A model generated the notes under the pieces. That model was not told the DNA's origin, made no database searches, and saw only the letters and a list, made by a program, of their open reading frames with translations. The translations under genes were made by a program, and so were the position numbers. Positions 31,739-45,785 of a DNA stretch of 64,000 nt are shown here, one piece after another (within the stretch, counting starts at the first letter, position 1; every line of letters begins with the position of its first letter). The DNA lies in NCBI GenBank assembly GCA_037043015.1, contig CM073325.1, positions 4,404,501 through 4,468,500 on the forward strand. Direction: 5' to 3'. Origin of the DNA: Bryum argenteum. Lineage: Eukaryota; Streptophyta; Bryopsida; Bryales; Bryaceae.

Positions 31739-33076
31739 TTGACGCCCTAAATGAATGGATTCGACATTTAACTATGTGTAGGTTCATTGCCATTACTGGT
31801 TTCTGTTCGATCGATGACGCCCTCAAAGGATCGATCCATCAATCTCAGGGTCGAGATTTGGGAGAGACAAGCTAGATAGGTCAAGCACGCCTATTGATCA
31901 GATTGCTACTTTTGTACAATATTAATACAAATGACCATTACATTGAATCGGCTCCTGTAGTGGAAAAAGCCAATGTGGGCTAGCAACCACCTGAACAGGC
32001 ATGCATTTTGGTTCCACAAATCCTGCCAGGCGTTACGAATTAAGGTTGTGGCTTAATACACGCCACACTTACTTAAATCAAGTATATTATTTCCTGTGTC
32101 TGTTTAGATTCTACTCGAAAGAGTTCGACTTACAGTATCATCTTAAAAAACGCCTCTGAAACTCATCATATATTCACAATTTAGTAAGCATCAACACCAC
32201 AAAGGCATTTGCACGAAGCTTTGATCGACCTGTGGTACAAACACAATGAGAATGAGAAACTGGCGGTAGACAGAGCCCGTTTGTGATCTATTTTGCATGC
32301 ACAAGTCGAATGGATAATGCAAACGCACAGAAACAATGCATTTTTTGCAAGATTCTTAGCTGACAAGGAAGTAAGCAAAGCGTTTGGCATTATCGTAATC
32401 GACAATTACGCTACAGTAATTAATCTCCCTGCTTATAACGGTCCTAAAATGCGATTCTCTTTCCAGACAGAATGATCGATCGACGTAGCTTCTAGCTAGC
32501 TTATGAGTCTGATCGATCGGGGGTATAGTATAGTGATCGACAACAAGTGGCTCTTGTTCCAAGAAACTGTGAAGATGATGGACATGGCAACACGTAACGA
32601 CCCAGACCAAGCAGACACCGAGGTGCAATAATTGTGGCCACTATGGAGAGATAGCTTGCTTGCTAGGCGATCGGACTTATCCTCAGAATAATCAGTGTGA
32701 ACTCAAGGTGCCTTTGAATAAACAAATGGTAAGATCGCCGCAAACGAGGCTCCTGATGATGCGGAGCGCCATAAGTTTGGTTTCACCCGGCCCTCCGAAG
32801 CTCCGAAGGATACCCGAATCAGTCCACTGTCGTCGATCGAATCGAAGGAATCATGGCCCGCCCGCACAGTATCGATTGATTCCTTTTTGTGATTCTGTCT
32901 TAACGATTCTCCAATCGAATAAGTTATTTATGCTCAGACCGCAATGATTCTTCTTCAGCTATAGATTCCTTCCTAGCACTGTCTCTCAAGTCGTCGTCGT
33001 GATCATTTTGCTTCTACCCTTTTGTGTTGTCAGTTTCTAATGCAAAGTGACACAAATATGGTAAGAAAAGGATTTA
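31739..33076. other. Intergenic after the SAUR gene
   Basis: No gene is seen. Several GATCGATC/ATCGATCG motifs and short open frames without recognisable domains are present. Confidence 0.45.
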
Positions 33077-33309
33077 TTAACCCTTAAAGGTCTGAACAAC
33101 CATATTTTGGTTGCTAGAATACAGCGTATTTTGTTTGTATTGGAATGAGTGCACACCTTTAATAGATTTGAGTTCAAAGAACAAGTTGACATATAAATCC
33201 ATGCGGTTCTACTAAGCTTTTAAGATCACAATATAGAGTTTCTTGTTGGTAGCAAATCTCAATTATACGCCACCGTACATACTATCCCCAAGGGACCTTT
33301 AAGGGTTAA
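33077..33309. mobile_element. TTAA-bounded TIR element, 233 bp
   Basis: The first 16 bases (TTAACCCTTAAAGGTC) are an exact inverted complement of the last 16. The interior differs from the ACGGTT-containing members, so it is a separate subfamily with related ends. Confidence 0.78.
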
Positions 33310-33560
33310 GAGACGAGAAATTGATCGTAGCTCAAGTAGTGCATGATAAAATAGAGTATATCTATGCAAATTGACGTATGGAATAACATCATTTTGAGGT
33401 TTGCTTGGTTCTTTACTACAATTATAGGATTCAAAAGCAAGCAATGATCATGCGTTTTGGTATGAGTTATCACATGAGTTTTGGTATGAGTTTTTGGAGC
33501 TGCATGGTAACCCTAATGCCTTGGTCTTGGAGCACTTGATTGAATAGTAATCTAGGGATG

Positions 33561-33680
33561 AATAGACAAAATTCCTATTCATTTGTCAGACACAATTTAG
33601 ATGAGAAGTATGTTTTCAATGTATCAAATATACATCTCATCTAAACTGTGTTTGACAAATGAACAGGAGTTTTGTCTTAT
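33561..33680. repeat. Long imperfect hairpin (about 43-bp arms)
   Basis: Bases 33564-33606 pair with 33635-33678 with few mismatches around a loop of about 28 bases. This is MITE-like in structure; no target duplication was identified. Confidence 0.7.
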
Positions 33681-33840
33681 AAGACAACACTGCTTTCAAG
33701 CTGCACAAATGTGGGAGCCCATCATTGTGGATGATGAGAAAGTTGGGAAAATGATTCTGTATGAAAAAACGTTAGTCTATCGTATAGTATCAGATCTTAA
33801 AATCATTTATCGGACGTTTTGTGTCGGCTTAGACATTCTA

Positions 33841-34456
33841 TACCGTAGTAGGAAGGCAGGGTCGGCACTTTTGTGCCGAATAATCAATTAAAGTTCAAAA
33901 GTAGGGGTCGGCAAACTCAAAAACAATTATTAAAAAATCGGCTATTTATAGCCATCATTAATTTTTCCGGCGGCTAACTAACTGTTTTGTTTGATTTTCG
34001 TTCATACTGTTCATTGAATGCTCGATTTTCATCCATTTTTGCTGAAAATGGTTCAATGCGTCGAACGTGCATTTCTCCTTCTATGAGTGTTTGTTTCGTG
34101 GAATAATCCAAATTTGCCGTGAGGAATTTCTTCCTTTACACCCTCTGACAGCACAATACCATTTGTTGTTTTAAGCATAAAGCGACACCAAATAACAAAT
34201 GTGATGAGCATGGCGCTCGGCACTTCTCATATATGACCTCCCCCACTCAGTGTACAGTTGTCAGTGCCTTGGGAAACACGTATGGGGCTAGAATATATAA
34301 TATCACAACCCCCTGATAGACTTTTTTCTCTTCTTTTTCGGCTTTTCATTGAATTAATTTTTGTTGACTTCGACAAATTACTCCATTAATTTATTTTATT
34401 TTTCGACAATTTTTTTGGGAATTATTTTTTGCCGACCCTGCCTTCCTACTACGGTA
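33841..34456. mobile_element. Non-autonomous DNA transposon with 27-bp perfect TIRs
   Basis: Bases 33841-33867 are the exact inverted complement of 34430-34456 (starting TACCGTAGTAGGAAGGCAGG). If the outer TA is the target site the element is 33843-34454, 612 bp. The interior is AT-rich without an open frame. Superfamily is not certain; a TA site would favour Tc1/mariner-like. Confidence 0.87.
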
Positions 34457-36139
34457 GTTAAAGTTCAAGTGAGAGCTGAGAGTGAGAACTTAAATGCGAG
34501 TGTGGTATAGTTCAACAACCACTGCCATGTCCCTAATACAAGCATATCTAGTCTATCTTCTTTTGTAATGGCTAACCCACTTTGATTCCCAAACTTAATG
34601 CTAAGTCAATGAGTAACTATATTCTTGCAGGCTCAATTGAACATCTCAATGGAATATGTCAATATTTTGTTCACTATCTATTATTGTAATCTCAAAAGGG
34701 TGATGTCACATTGGATCCAAGTATCCAACATCCATAAAATATGGAATCAATAAAACTAATTTTTAATTGATTTCTTGGCCTTACCGCACATTTTATCAAA
34801 TGAATGAGTATGTTCATGGTCCAACATTATATGCTATTGAAATAATGTGAATAAACCATAAATTTCTTCAATGCCTTTGCACCATTCCTAAAGCATTTGA
34901 TATTAAACAAACAAGAAATGTTATCAAAATCCCAAACATCTTGTACAAAACTTGTTATAGAATGCTCAAAATCACATGATTCTTATGATTGAAAAAGATT
35001 CACCATGGATACAATTCCAACCAAATAGGTTCACATTAAAGAAACTATTAGGGCAATAAGTGATTTGAAGTTTTGAACCCAAATATGGGTGAATTTGGGG
35101 TAAAGTTTGTGCACCATTTTTGCACCTCAACACGCCCGATGTGACAAATAAAGCTAATGGTGCAAAAATCGGGAACAAATCGCAATGGACTGGATTCCAT
35201 CCAAAAGATTCGCTTAAGGAAACCTTTTAGGGATATTGGTGATTTTGAATTAAATGTGACTATGTGAGTCACTTTGGAGTCAAGAATTTTGATGTTTGCT
35301 AGTAAAGTAGTATAAGTGTCCATTCGGAAGTAGAACTCCTAGACCTTATGAAAAGAGCTCGTTTTATTCTATCTTCATGGTTGGGTGGTAGGCTCTATCG
35401 AAGTTTTTTATATGATTTTATGTTTGTAATAAACGGAGGTTTTTTACATCCTTTTTTACCATTTCATGATTGGTAATGGAGAGATTGCCACAACGGACTC
35501 AAAGTATCCTTAAATGTGATTACTATATATTAAAAGTTCAAAGAGTTGTAAAGGGAAGGCAAAAACACCTAGGGTAATTTAGGGACAGAAATGTGACTAG
35601 TCTAATTTGAGCATTGGACGACTTAGCCTAATATAGTACACATGTAGTGCTAGCAACCTTGAAGTCGCCATCACTACACATCATCCACGGGTGATCCCTC
35701 ATCCTCACCACTCCTCATCCATCGATAGTGATCTCAACTCCCCGTCCTTGCATGCTCCATCCACCTCCTTCTATTTACTCCGTCCACACGTCAGCTCGTG
35801 AAGTCACAGGTAATTAGACGACGTTGCATTTTTCAATCTCCTACAAGTTGTATGCATTTTTTTCTATAATGATTTGCACTAGTACACATATCCTTTGAGT
35901 ACACATACCATTTGCAATATATTGGCAATTTAAAAGGTGAGCTTGTTGTATATTGGCTCAGGATAGAACATATATGCACTAGTGTTGTTACCCTATAAAA
36001 TAACTTGCTAACTTGGATTTTGAGTTTTAGACCGTTTTTTTGATCCTCTACTTTAGTTGGCCATTTGATTATGAAACACAGGTAGAATCTCCTATATCTA
36101 TCACCATAATAAGTCGAATATTTTTACAAATTTGCCTAT
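34457..36139. other. Intergenic AT-rich DNA
   Basis: No gene or clear element border was recognised in this stretch. Confidence 0.4.
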
Positions 36140-36415
36140 TTAACCCTTGAAGATCCTTGGTGCAAAATTTTCTAAAGTATCAAAATTAACCTCCATCTAC
36201 TTCAAGACAAAAAAAGCTCAATCTAATCCATATTCAAACAATCCAACCGTATGATCTTAAAGTTAACTTGACATAATACTTACATGTCAAATTTTAACCA
36301 TTGATTTTTCTTCAGTTTTGAGACTATAATGGTAAAAAATATCTAAATTTTGTTCGTGGAGGAACCTTCAAAACCTGTTTTGGATTTGGACTTTGAAGGA
36401 TCTTCAGGGGCTAGT
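36140..36415. mobile_element. Decayed TTAA-family element
   Basis: Left end TTAACCCTTGAAGATCCTT; right end the complement of CTAGCCCCTGAAGATCCTTC. The interior carries inverted versions of the ACGGTT modules (CAACCGT near 36243). Confidence 0.5.
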
Positions 36416-36863
36416 GTCCATTTAATGAATATATGGAGTTGGTTTTCAGATTAGGATGAGATTGTGGAGGAATCATCGCCACAATTAACAAGCAACATCA
36501 TACACGTAATTATCTAATATCATTTATTTTTTAATGTTAACGCTTGAAGAAGAATGAAGCCCAAAAGCGACATTTAGACTCTGGTCAGCCTCGCAGCAGT
36601 TACATCATACGAAGTTGGAACTCTATGGGGATTGTAGATTTCTCCCTTACGTTTCCGAAAAGTCATTTCATGCTTCAAAATTCCTCATATTGTAAGAGAT
36701 ATCTACAATCAAAGTTTGAAAAGTTCACTATATGAAAACTGCCCAAACTGCAGTATGCTCATTCGCTTTTTCAAATGGCTGCGGCTTCTTTTCAATGAGC
36801 TTCTCATAGATATGTACATTCAATTGTATAAGATATTTTGAAATTACTGGAGTCATAAGGTTT

Positions 36864-36929
36864 TACTACTAGAAAAGAGGGGGGTAAGCAATGTTACAAA
36901 CATTGCTTACCCCCTCTTTTCTTGTAGTG
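36864..36929. mobile_element. Minimal CACTA-type hairpin MITE (66 bp)
   Basis: The right terminus TTTTCTTGTAGTG is the complement of CACTACAAGAAAA, the classic En/Spm end; the left end differs by two bases. The two halves pair almost completely (core GGGGTAAGCAATGTT). The 3-bp direct duplication TTT on each side fits CACTA target sites. Confidence 0.82.
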
Positions 36930-37281
36930 TTTAGGGTATGTTGCGTCATATTGAATGAAAGCTTACTGTGTATTGTGGAGCATTCGCAAAGCCACAATAC
37001 AGAGACTCTCAACCACAACTAATACCTATACATACATATTTGTCTCCGGAGAGACGAATGCGGAGGCACCTCTACAAAAACTCTGAAAATGACATACAGT
37101 ATGTTCGTAGCAAAATTGGCCAGAGTTGATCTCCGAGAAATACCCCAGACACGTTCTCAAGCAAATTCTGCAATCACTGTGTGGCAATATTGTGACGCCA
37201 TATTTGCTTGCTCGACTAGATTCACAGACCTGTCCACACACCAGCTCTCTTTAGAAGGTGCTGATAGTAATGGAATAGTGC

Positions 37282-38803
37282 TCAGTCTATCGATCTATGT
37301 CTAGCACCATTCATTTGCATGGACCTGAAAGAAAGCCCGAACTTGAATGAGTTAGTGTAAGTGAAGCTGATCACATTTTCATACTGCATCCCATTACCGT
37401 TGTTGACAAGGCAGTCGTTGGTAGCCACGCGTCTGAAGAGATTGGGGTCGACAAGATGCAAAATTGCCACAGTAGAGGTGGACGTTTCACGGAGCACAAC
37501 TGTTGCTGCACGATGTTTACCCTGAAAATGGGAATGCCATTAATTACTGCAGGTACGTCGTGCCTGTCTGGCTCTGTTGGATGCTGATGTTAGTGTCTCT
37601 GCACACACCTGCAAGCTACACTTCGAATCTGAATCCATACAAACTGTGATCCTCATTGATCTCTACAATTCGAAATACTACCTTCCAATAACATCCGATC
37701 GATCTCTGCATCTCTGAGATACTACCATCCAGCTAGTAACATCGATCGATCTCTGCAATTGAGATATTGTACTACCCTCCAGTAACATCGATCGTCGATC
37801 TCTGCATTAACGTTCGTTCGATCTCATCGTCGAGGCTCTCGATTGTGTATGAGAACATACATGGTTGACTTTTCCATTGTCAACTCCATGTTCTTTTATC
37901 TCAATGACTAATTGATTGCTTTTAGGTAGAAACTTTGTTGGTCCTGTTGGTCCTGCTCATCAGGAAGCACAGGATGGGCCCACGGTTCACAGGAACAGTG
38001 GTCCACGTCTGCATAGAGGCAACAGGTCGCTCCCTGCCAGTTAACCCATATGGTGAATCAGCTCTGATGATTCAGCCTTCATGTACTTAACCGGCTCATC
38101 GAGCTTCTTTTATCCATCTGTTATTTGAGCCTCAGATCGATCGTCCACAAACTTCGCATCTTGCAGCTGTTGCAAGTATCTTCCTTACGACAGGACCTGC
38201 ATGGAAGTGGCCGCTGGAGAGTCGGTACTGTACGTTTACCATGAGCTTAGACGTATTTTACTGTATGATACGTGCGTTTTCCATGAAAATGAACTTCCAG
38301 TATTGAACATAACATGAGAAACTTTTTACTCCATCTTAGAAAGACAGTAACTGTCTAGATTTTCGAATATTTTTGGCTTCCATAACTCTTATCCACTCCT
38401 TTTAAGTGTACGAGCGCCACAGTTTCCACAGGTAGATTCTAGAACTATCGTTCCTAGCTCGGCCAATTGTGACTCTCACGTACCAACGGTTGGAGATTGG
38501 TGTGATCATTAGGCACTCGACTGTAAACCATGTTAGACCCACTGAAACCAACACTCGATCGGAAAGCTTTGACATGTGTGAGACGGAGAAGACAATATCC
38601 TCACAAGGTAATGAGGAATAACATGAAGCAAGTGGGAAGACCCTCTGGTGGATATATAACATGACAACGAGAATGACTCCATACCTGAATCATGTGAAGG
38701 TTGAATCTGAGAATGTTGTGAGTAAGTTGATCACTATGGAGGCGAGAACGAGCACAGGTACCCACAAGACGTAAAGGACCTGAAGGTCATGAAAAATGCC
38801 AAA
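37282..38803 (-). pseudogene. Possible decayed membrane-protein gene
   Basis: On the minus strand a good acceptor (TTGCTTGTTTGCAG, ending at 38804) is followed by a frame running to 38402 with one internal TGA at 38692-38690. It encodes FGIFHDLQVLYVLWVPVLVL and further hydrophobic sequence, then YGVILVVMLYIHQRVF, which look like two membrane segments, and ends IYLWKLWRSYT. A second candidate exon after a TTTTCAG acceptor (about 37521-37283) encodes LRETSTSTVAILHLVDPNLF and onward. I do not recognise the family and cannot join the parts with confidence. It may be a decayed gene or gene fragment. Confidence 0.25.
37658..37808. repeat. Short degenerate tandem array, about 48-bp units
   Basis: Three units plus a partial begin GATCTCTRCA and include ACTACC...CCAG/CCAAT...TAACATC followed by CGATCGATC. 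Spacing is irregular. Confidence 0.6.
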
Positions 38804-41469
38804 CTGCAAACAAGCAAACAAGCATGAAGGAAAAGAATGTCCAATCTAAATAATGTGACAGGCTACTGAACTTGTAGATACGTGACAACGTAATGCGATA
38901 GAGTAGGTGCGCATTGCACCGTCAAGGTTGCCGTGCGCTCTTTTAAATGCTTGTCTTAGTGTGTATAAAGAGCAACTTCCACAAATGTTGCAGAGCAACA
39001 GCAGTAGCCAGATACAACACCCTTTTCAGTATGTCATGAGAACTTAGACTCGAGCTTTCCGTGAGTTCACCTTGCAAGCATTCTGTTCGATCCATCAACT
39101 TTGCTTGCAATTGATTCAATGCTTGGTTTTCTTCTCAATGGCCATAGCTGGTCTCAGACGAAATTAAAGGGACCAGTTTATGCTAACGTCGAAGCTTAAA
39201 AGTGTCATAATCGTGTCACAAACAAGCGAAGCTTGAGTATTGAGTATTCTAGAGCATGAAATTGTCGCAGGGGCATGATGATCGTGATAGTTATGATGGT
39301 GCATCGTTGAAAACTTGTGGCTTACACAATGTTTTGAAACCTGATTCTTAAACTTACGCTTAGATGTGCTCGACAATGGCTGATGATAAATTCTTCCGAG
39401 TCCAGTGAAGTCTTATAGATTAATACATGAATCTTTATGCTGCACTGGACTTTGATTATACGAATAATTGGGCTCTTTCGAAGCATGTAGGGTGCCTTAC
39501 TAGCTGAGATAAAGTCTAGTTCGATAGGGAAGTTTCGGTTGCAAACTTGACCATATATATGTTTTATGAGTTGTTCTTATACGGGATCAGTATGGATTTT
39601 CAGAACTAAACCGAATTCGATGCCTTGCTCAAACAGGACTGAAGGATGAAGTTTAGGTCATATTCACCTATCAAAGTACTGGAGTTGCTCAGAGACTTGT
39701 GAATTTTGCTCTGATTGATAAATAGTAGAATTGGTGTTTGAGTTGCATCAGTCTTGTTGGTTAACACTGCTCACCTTTGTTGCTATATTCTCTTCAGTTC
39801 GAACTGATATGATTACTCGGATTGTATATAAGATGCTGGGACAGTAATGGTCTTGGTGAACAAAGAGTACAAGACGTTCATTCCCACGGGATTCTTTGGC
39901 AATTAATCGATTAGATATTTTCAAAATCTGCCCAAAATTAGTTAAAACACACATGAACTTCGAAAATGGTGTACCAGAATTTGAGATTTTAGTTTTTTCA
40001 AGTTTTGCTTTTAAGAGCATGTAGAAGAGGTACCAACTACCAAGGCATGATTCCACTGTTCAGCTCTTCAATCCAATCATTCTTCACATACCTTTTTTAT
40101 TGTCAAAGACTGGCCTTTGTATTTGAAATTCAGCATACCTCCATGTGAGAAATGAAGCTTTTTTTTCTAAGTTTTACATGTCCTAGGACTCAAGATAAAA
40201 ATCATGTAAACATGTACCTTGAATTTGAAGAGACTCATATCAATCTCTTATTTGAAATTGGTATTTTTGGTTCACAAAACACCTTGATCCTTCTTGCAAT
40301 AAGGGGGAATTTTAAAAATGTTCTTTTCAACTTTGATCGTTACGATCTCACAAATGGTGTAGTATTTTGATGTAGGATTTGAGGTACTAACATCTAAATG
40401 TACAAGTTAGCTACTAGATCCTACAATTACATACTTGGCAAGAATTGAAAAGTTGCACCTTACATCAAAAGAGGCCAATATTTGAGGACTTTTGGCAGCG
40501 TGGAGGCCACTCTCCTGTACATACGGGTTAAGAAAGCAATATCAGCCAACACTGGTCCGAGATTCTGGCAGGGGAGTGGCGGCCAAGGAATTGCTCCTCC
40601 AGAAGTCCCTGGCCTGCTCACCGTGCAAAAAAGCATGTGGTAGTTCGAAGGCACAGAATCTACGTTACAGCCAAGATTTCGGCGAAGCTTGATGGGCAAG
40701 TTTTGTGTGTGGGATGTGCGTCCTTCAAATTGCTCAGAACATTCTATTGAAATATCACAGAAACTCAATTGCTTCATCCCGGAATGTCAAAGAGAGTACA
40801 GTACTCACAATGCTCATCTTGAGCACCAAGCAACCGAATGTCACTACAGTTCAGTACACAAACTATTTGTTCGACATTCATAGGTTGATAGTGTGGAGTC
40901 TTAGATTGTTCTAATTCCTGACCAATCTCATGCAAGAATCTGGTGTTGTTTTGTCACTCTCATAGTCCTTTTGATCCCTACATCATTTTTACTCTCATAG
41001 TCCTGACTTATAAAACTTAGAGAAAAGCTTGATTTTTCACATGGAGGTATGTTGAATTTCAAATACAAAGGTCGGTTTGTGACAATAAGAAAAGCATGTG
41101 AATAAATATTGGATGGAAGATCTGAACTGTGGGATCATGCCTTAGTACCTCTTCTACATGCTCAAAAAACTAAACTCGAAAATAGTAAAATCTCAAATTT
41201 TGATGAATATTCAAAGTTTCTATGTTTCGATTGAATTTGGGCAGATTTTGAGAATAAATGAATATCTACCACAGTTTGGGCAGTTTTCTAATAGTGTTTT
41301 TAGACTTTGATTGAAAATATCTCCTATAGTATGAGGAATTTTGAAGCGTGAAATGACTTCTTGGAAAGGTATGGGAAAACTCTACAATTTTCATAAAGTT
41401 CCAACTTCATATGGACTATATTCAGTAATTGCGAGGCTGACGAGAGTCCAAATGTTGCTTATGGGCTTC
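38804..41469. other. Intergenic with decayed long repeats
   Basis: No convincing gene. About 39890-40170 is an inverted copy and 40900-41470 a direct copy of the long repeat family (compare 27.4-28.2 kb). Short open frames at 40460-40777 lack recognisable domains. Confidence 0.4.
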
Positions 41470-42070
41470 ACTCTTCTTTAATTTCTAAAGGACCAAACAT
41501 GATTTTGAACCTTCAAAAACCAAAAACTGTGATTTTTTTTTATCACTTTGTATAAATTGAGGTATAATATTTTACTCTATTGGTATTTTCAGAAGTAAGA
41601 TTTTCAAAATAACTACCTCTATATAACTACCATATTAAATTTCAATCATTGGATATTTACCATTATGTGAGATCATAACATTCAAAGTTGATGCAAAAAA
41701 AAATTGCAACATTTTGAAGCTTGCTCTTGTCGAATTGGTAAACATTTTGACTTAGGGAACTTTGGAACTCGAGTAGTGATTTGGTTATGAACTTATTCTC
41801 AAAAAAAATAAAATTTTAAAAATAAAATTCAAACCTACCCACTGTACCCAAAGTCCCAAACAACACTTTTTGGTCTTGACAGCTAAATTTGCGTTCAAAA
41901 ACTCTTTATTTAAAATTTGACTTTGAAAATTCTTACACACATACCTTGTAGTATAGGGACTAGGGAGTACCCTATAAAAATCTAAGAGAAATTATCAATT
42001 TTAACACCTTCATCTAAGCTGCTCAAAGCAACAAAAACCACTTTTGACATCTTGGTTCTTTAGGGGTTAA
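41470..42070. mobile_element. TTAA-family element, about 600 bp (left end decayed)
   Basis: The right end is TCTTTAGGGGTTAA (42057-42070). The left end TTAATTTCTAAAGGACCAAA is a degenerate inverted match to it. Size is close to the 585-bp member at 24029. Confidence 0.45.
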
Positions 42071-42213
42071 GGACTAAAGAGGTCTTTCCACAAAACTTGG
42101 CGCCCTAGGCTTTGTATTAAGATTTTTTTTATATTTCAATCAATCCAAAAAACGTTTTTAAGAGGTTCTTTGAGTAGATTATTGAGCACGTTCATATGAG
42201 TATCTTTTCAAGG

Positions 42214-42428
42214 CACCGCAAGCTTTGGCTTGGTGGTTAGGGCTCATGGCCCCCAATGAGAAGGTTGTGGGTTCTATTTCCCATGTCAGCGTGCCTGGTG
42301 TCCACCACTGTAGTGTACCCAAGTATTGTGGGGCTCCTTGAACCTTTGTTGTATGGATACCTCAAAGCATCACGAATAGATACGTCATTCACGCCGGCCC
42401 CTTAGAAAACCGGAGTTTCTATCTATCT
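42214..42428 (+). mobile_element. tRNA-derived SINE, copy 2, with 15-bp target duplication
   Basis: The body starts CACCGCAAGC. The A box TGGCTTGGTGG is at 42226-42236 and the B box GGTTCTATTTC at 42270-42280. It ends AACCGGAGTTTCTATCTATC. The 15-bp direct duplication AGTATCTTTTCAAGG at 42199-42213 and 42429-42443 proves insertion by target-primed reverse transcription. The tail is a short CTAT repeat, not poly(A). Confidence 0.93.
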
Positions 42429-42629
42429 AGTATCTTTTCAAGGTAGCATAGTTACCATTATCATTGAAATGTTTTCATTCTTTTTTAGTACGAACTCAAA
42501 CGAATTAAAACTTCAAAGCTATCTTAGGGTTAGATGCTACCCACTTTTTAAATGCTCGGTACAATATAATACCAATAAAAGGTCAAACGAACACTTTATT
42601 CAAGCATTTCACTTTGCAAACCAAGAACG

Positions 42630-44407
<1,778 letters not shown>

Positions 44408-44480
44408 GAACTCCGGTCCTTTCTAAGGGACCAGCGTGAATGAATTGTCCGTTCGTAATGCTAATATCCCGATGGCCACC
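44408..44480 (-). mobile_element. SINE 3'-end fragment, copy 3
   Basis: On the minus strand this reads CATTCACGCTGG...CCCTTAGAAAGGACCGGAGTT followed by CTATC repeats, homologous to 42390-42428 of SINE copy 2. The tRNA-like head with the pol III boxes is absent. Confidence 0.78.
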
Positions 44481-44796
44481 GGACAAAGGGAAATTAGAAC
44501 TAGAACGTTGCAGGTTGTACTTTCTTTCGTTTTAGATGTACGGTCCTTATCAGCTTACAGTCACCTCGTGAAGCACAGAGAGTGTCGGTCATTCGTGACA
44601 AGGAGATCGAGGGTTCTAGAAATCCGACAAGATTCTTGTCCTTGCGCTTTGACCGATCGAGCTTTGACTGCCAAAAAATCCGCCAGTTGGCCTTTTTTTC
44701 AAACAAGCAAAGTTCTTCTGCCTCCGGCTTGCATTCGCAAATGCGAGCAGCTGCAGCCTCCCTTGCCATAAGAGGGCGGAGGAGCAGGCTGCGACC

Positions 44797-44804
44797 TATA
44801 TAAG
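44797..44804 (+). promoter_or_regulatory. Probable TATA box of the ABCB gene
   Basis: TATATAAG lies about 990 bp before the ATG. The interval contains possible 5'-UTR exons, with acceptor-like TGTTTGTGCAG ending near 45675, so transcription from about 44830 with a 5'-UTR intron is plausible. Confidence 0.45.
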
Positions 44805-45785
44805 AAAACTGCGCAATCCGAACCAGCCGCTGTAGCTAACTATTTAAGTTCATACAGCAGATTTCAGATTGCGGTCGTGCCCCAAACATGCATTAAAAGA
44901 GTCCCAGATCGACAAATTCGGCGGTGAATCCTTCTTGCCTGCACAGTCGAGCCAGGGATCCTGAGTTTTTAAACAGGCTCGCAAGATTTGGAGATTTCAA
45001 TCTTGAATCTGCACCCGGATGGGTTGAATTCAATATTTTGTAAGCAAATTGAACCTTTCTAGAGTCTCTTGAATCTTTCCGAATTGGTTAACACGAAGGA
45101 TTCGCTGATCCCAGGCTATACGTAGTTACGTCATTGAGTTAACAGTAGCGAGTAGAGAGAGCTCGATGGTGCAGAAGCGGAAGTTAGTTACAGCAAAAAA
45201 AAATTCCTGGTCTTTTGTTGAGTCGGTACTTAGGGTGTGTGCATGAACAGCGGTTTGTTTTTGAGTTGGGGCCTCACTCAGGGCAGGTCTTTCGAAAAGA
45301 TATGCAGGATCAATGATTCGAGTGAGCGGAATAACTGCTATTTTGGCGTTACGTTTGAGGTTGCTTAGAGAGGAGAGATCATCGTTGTAAGATTATTGAG
45401 GCTTTTACCGTTCCTTGGCGTCGTAGTCGTAGTCAGGGTTTTGCTACTTCTGGTGCGAATGCATAGTCCATTTAATGGTAGATCGTGACCAGTGTGCTGG
45501 GAAAGCGCGCAGGTTTCAGGATTTGATTGAGGTTTATGAATGATCGACTGTCAGTAATTTTTTGTGTATGAGAAATTTGGAACGTCTTTAGTGGGGATAG
45601 GAGGCATTTGAGGTTGAATTTTCACGAAGTAGTGTATGTAGAGGGCGAGCTTTGACGAAATCGCTGTTTGTGCAGGTTTAGGGTCAGTTCAAGATTAGCT
45701 GTGAAGCTTTGGTGCATGTTTATGAAATTGTGTTGTCGAGATTGGAAGAGTTTACAGGTAGCGGATTGGAGGGAAGGGCGTCGCA

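Noticed and set aside
42226..42290. A tRNA gene suggested by A and B boxes
   Set aside because: The cloverleaf is not intact, and the 15-bp target duplication and second copy at 29.6-29.8 kb show it is a SINE.
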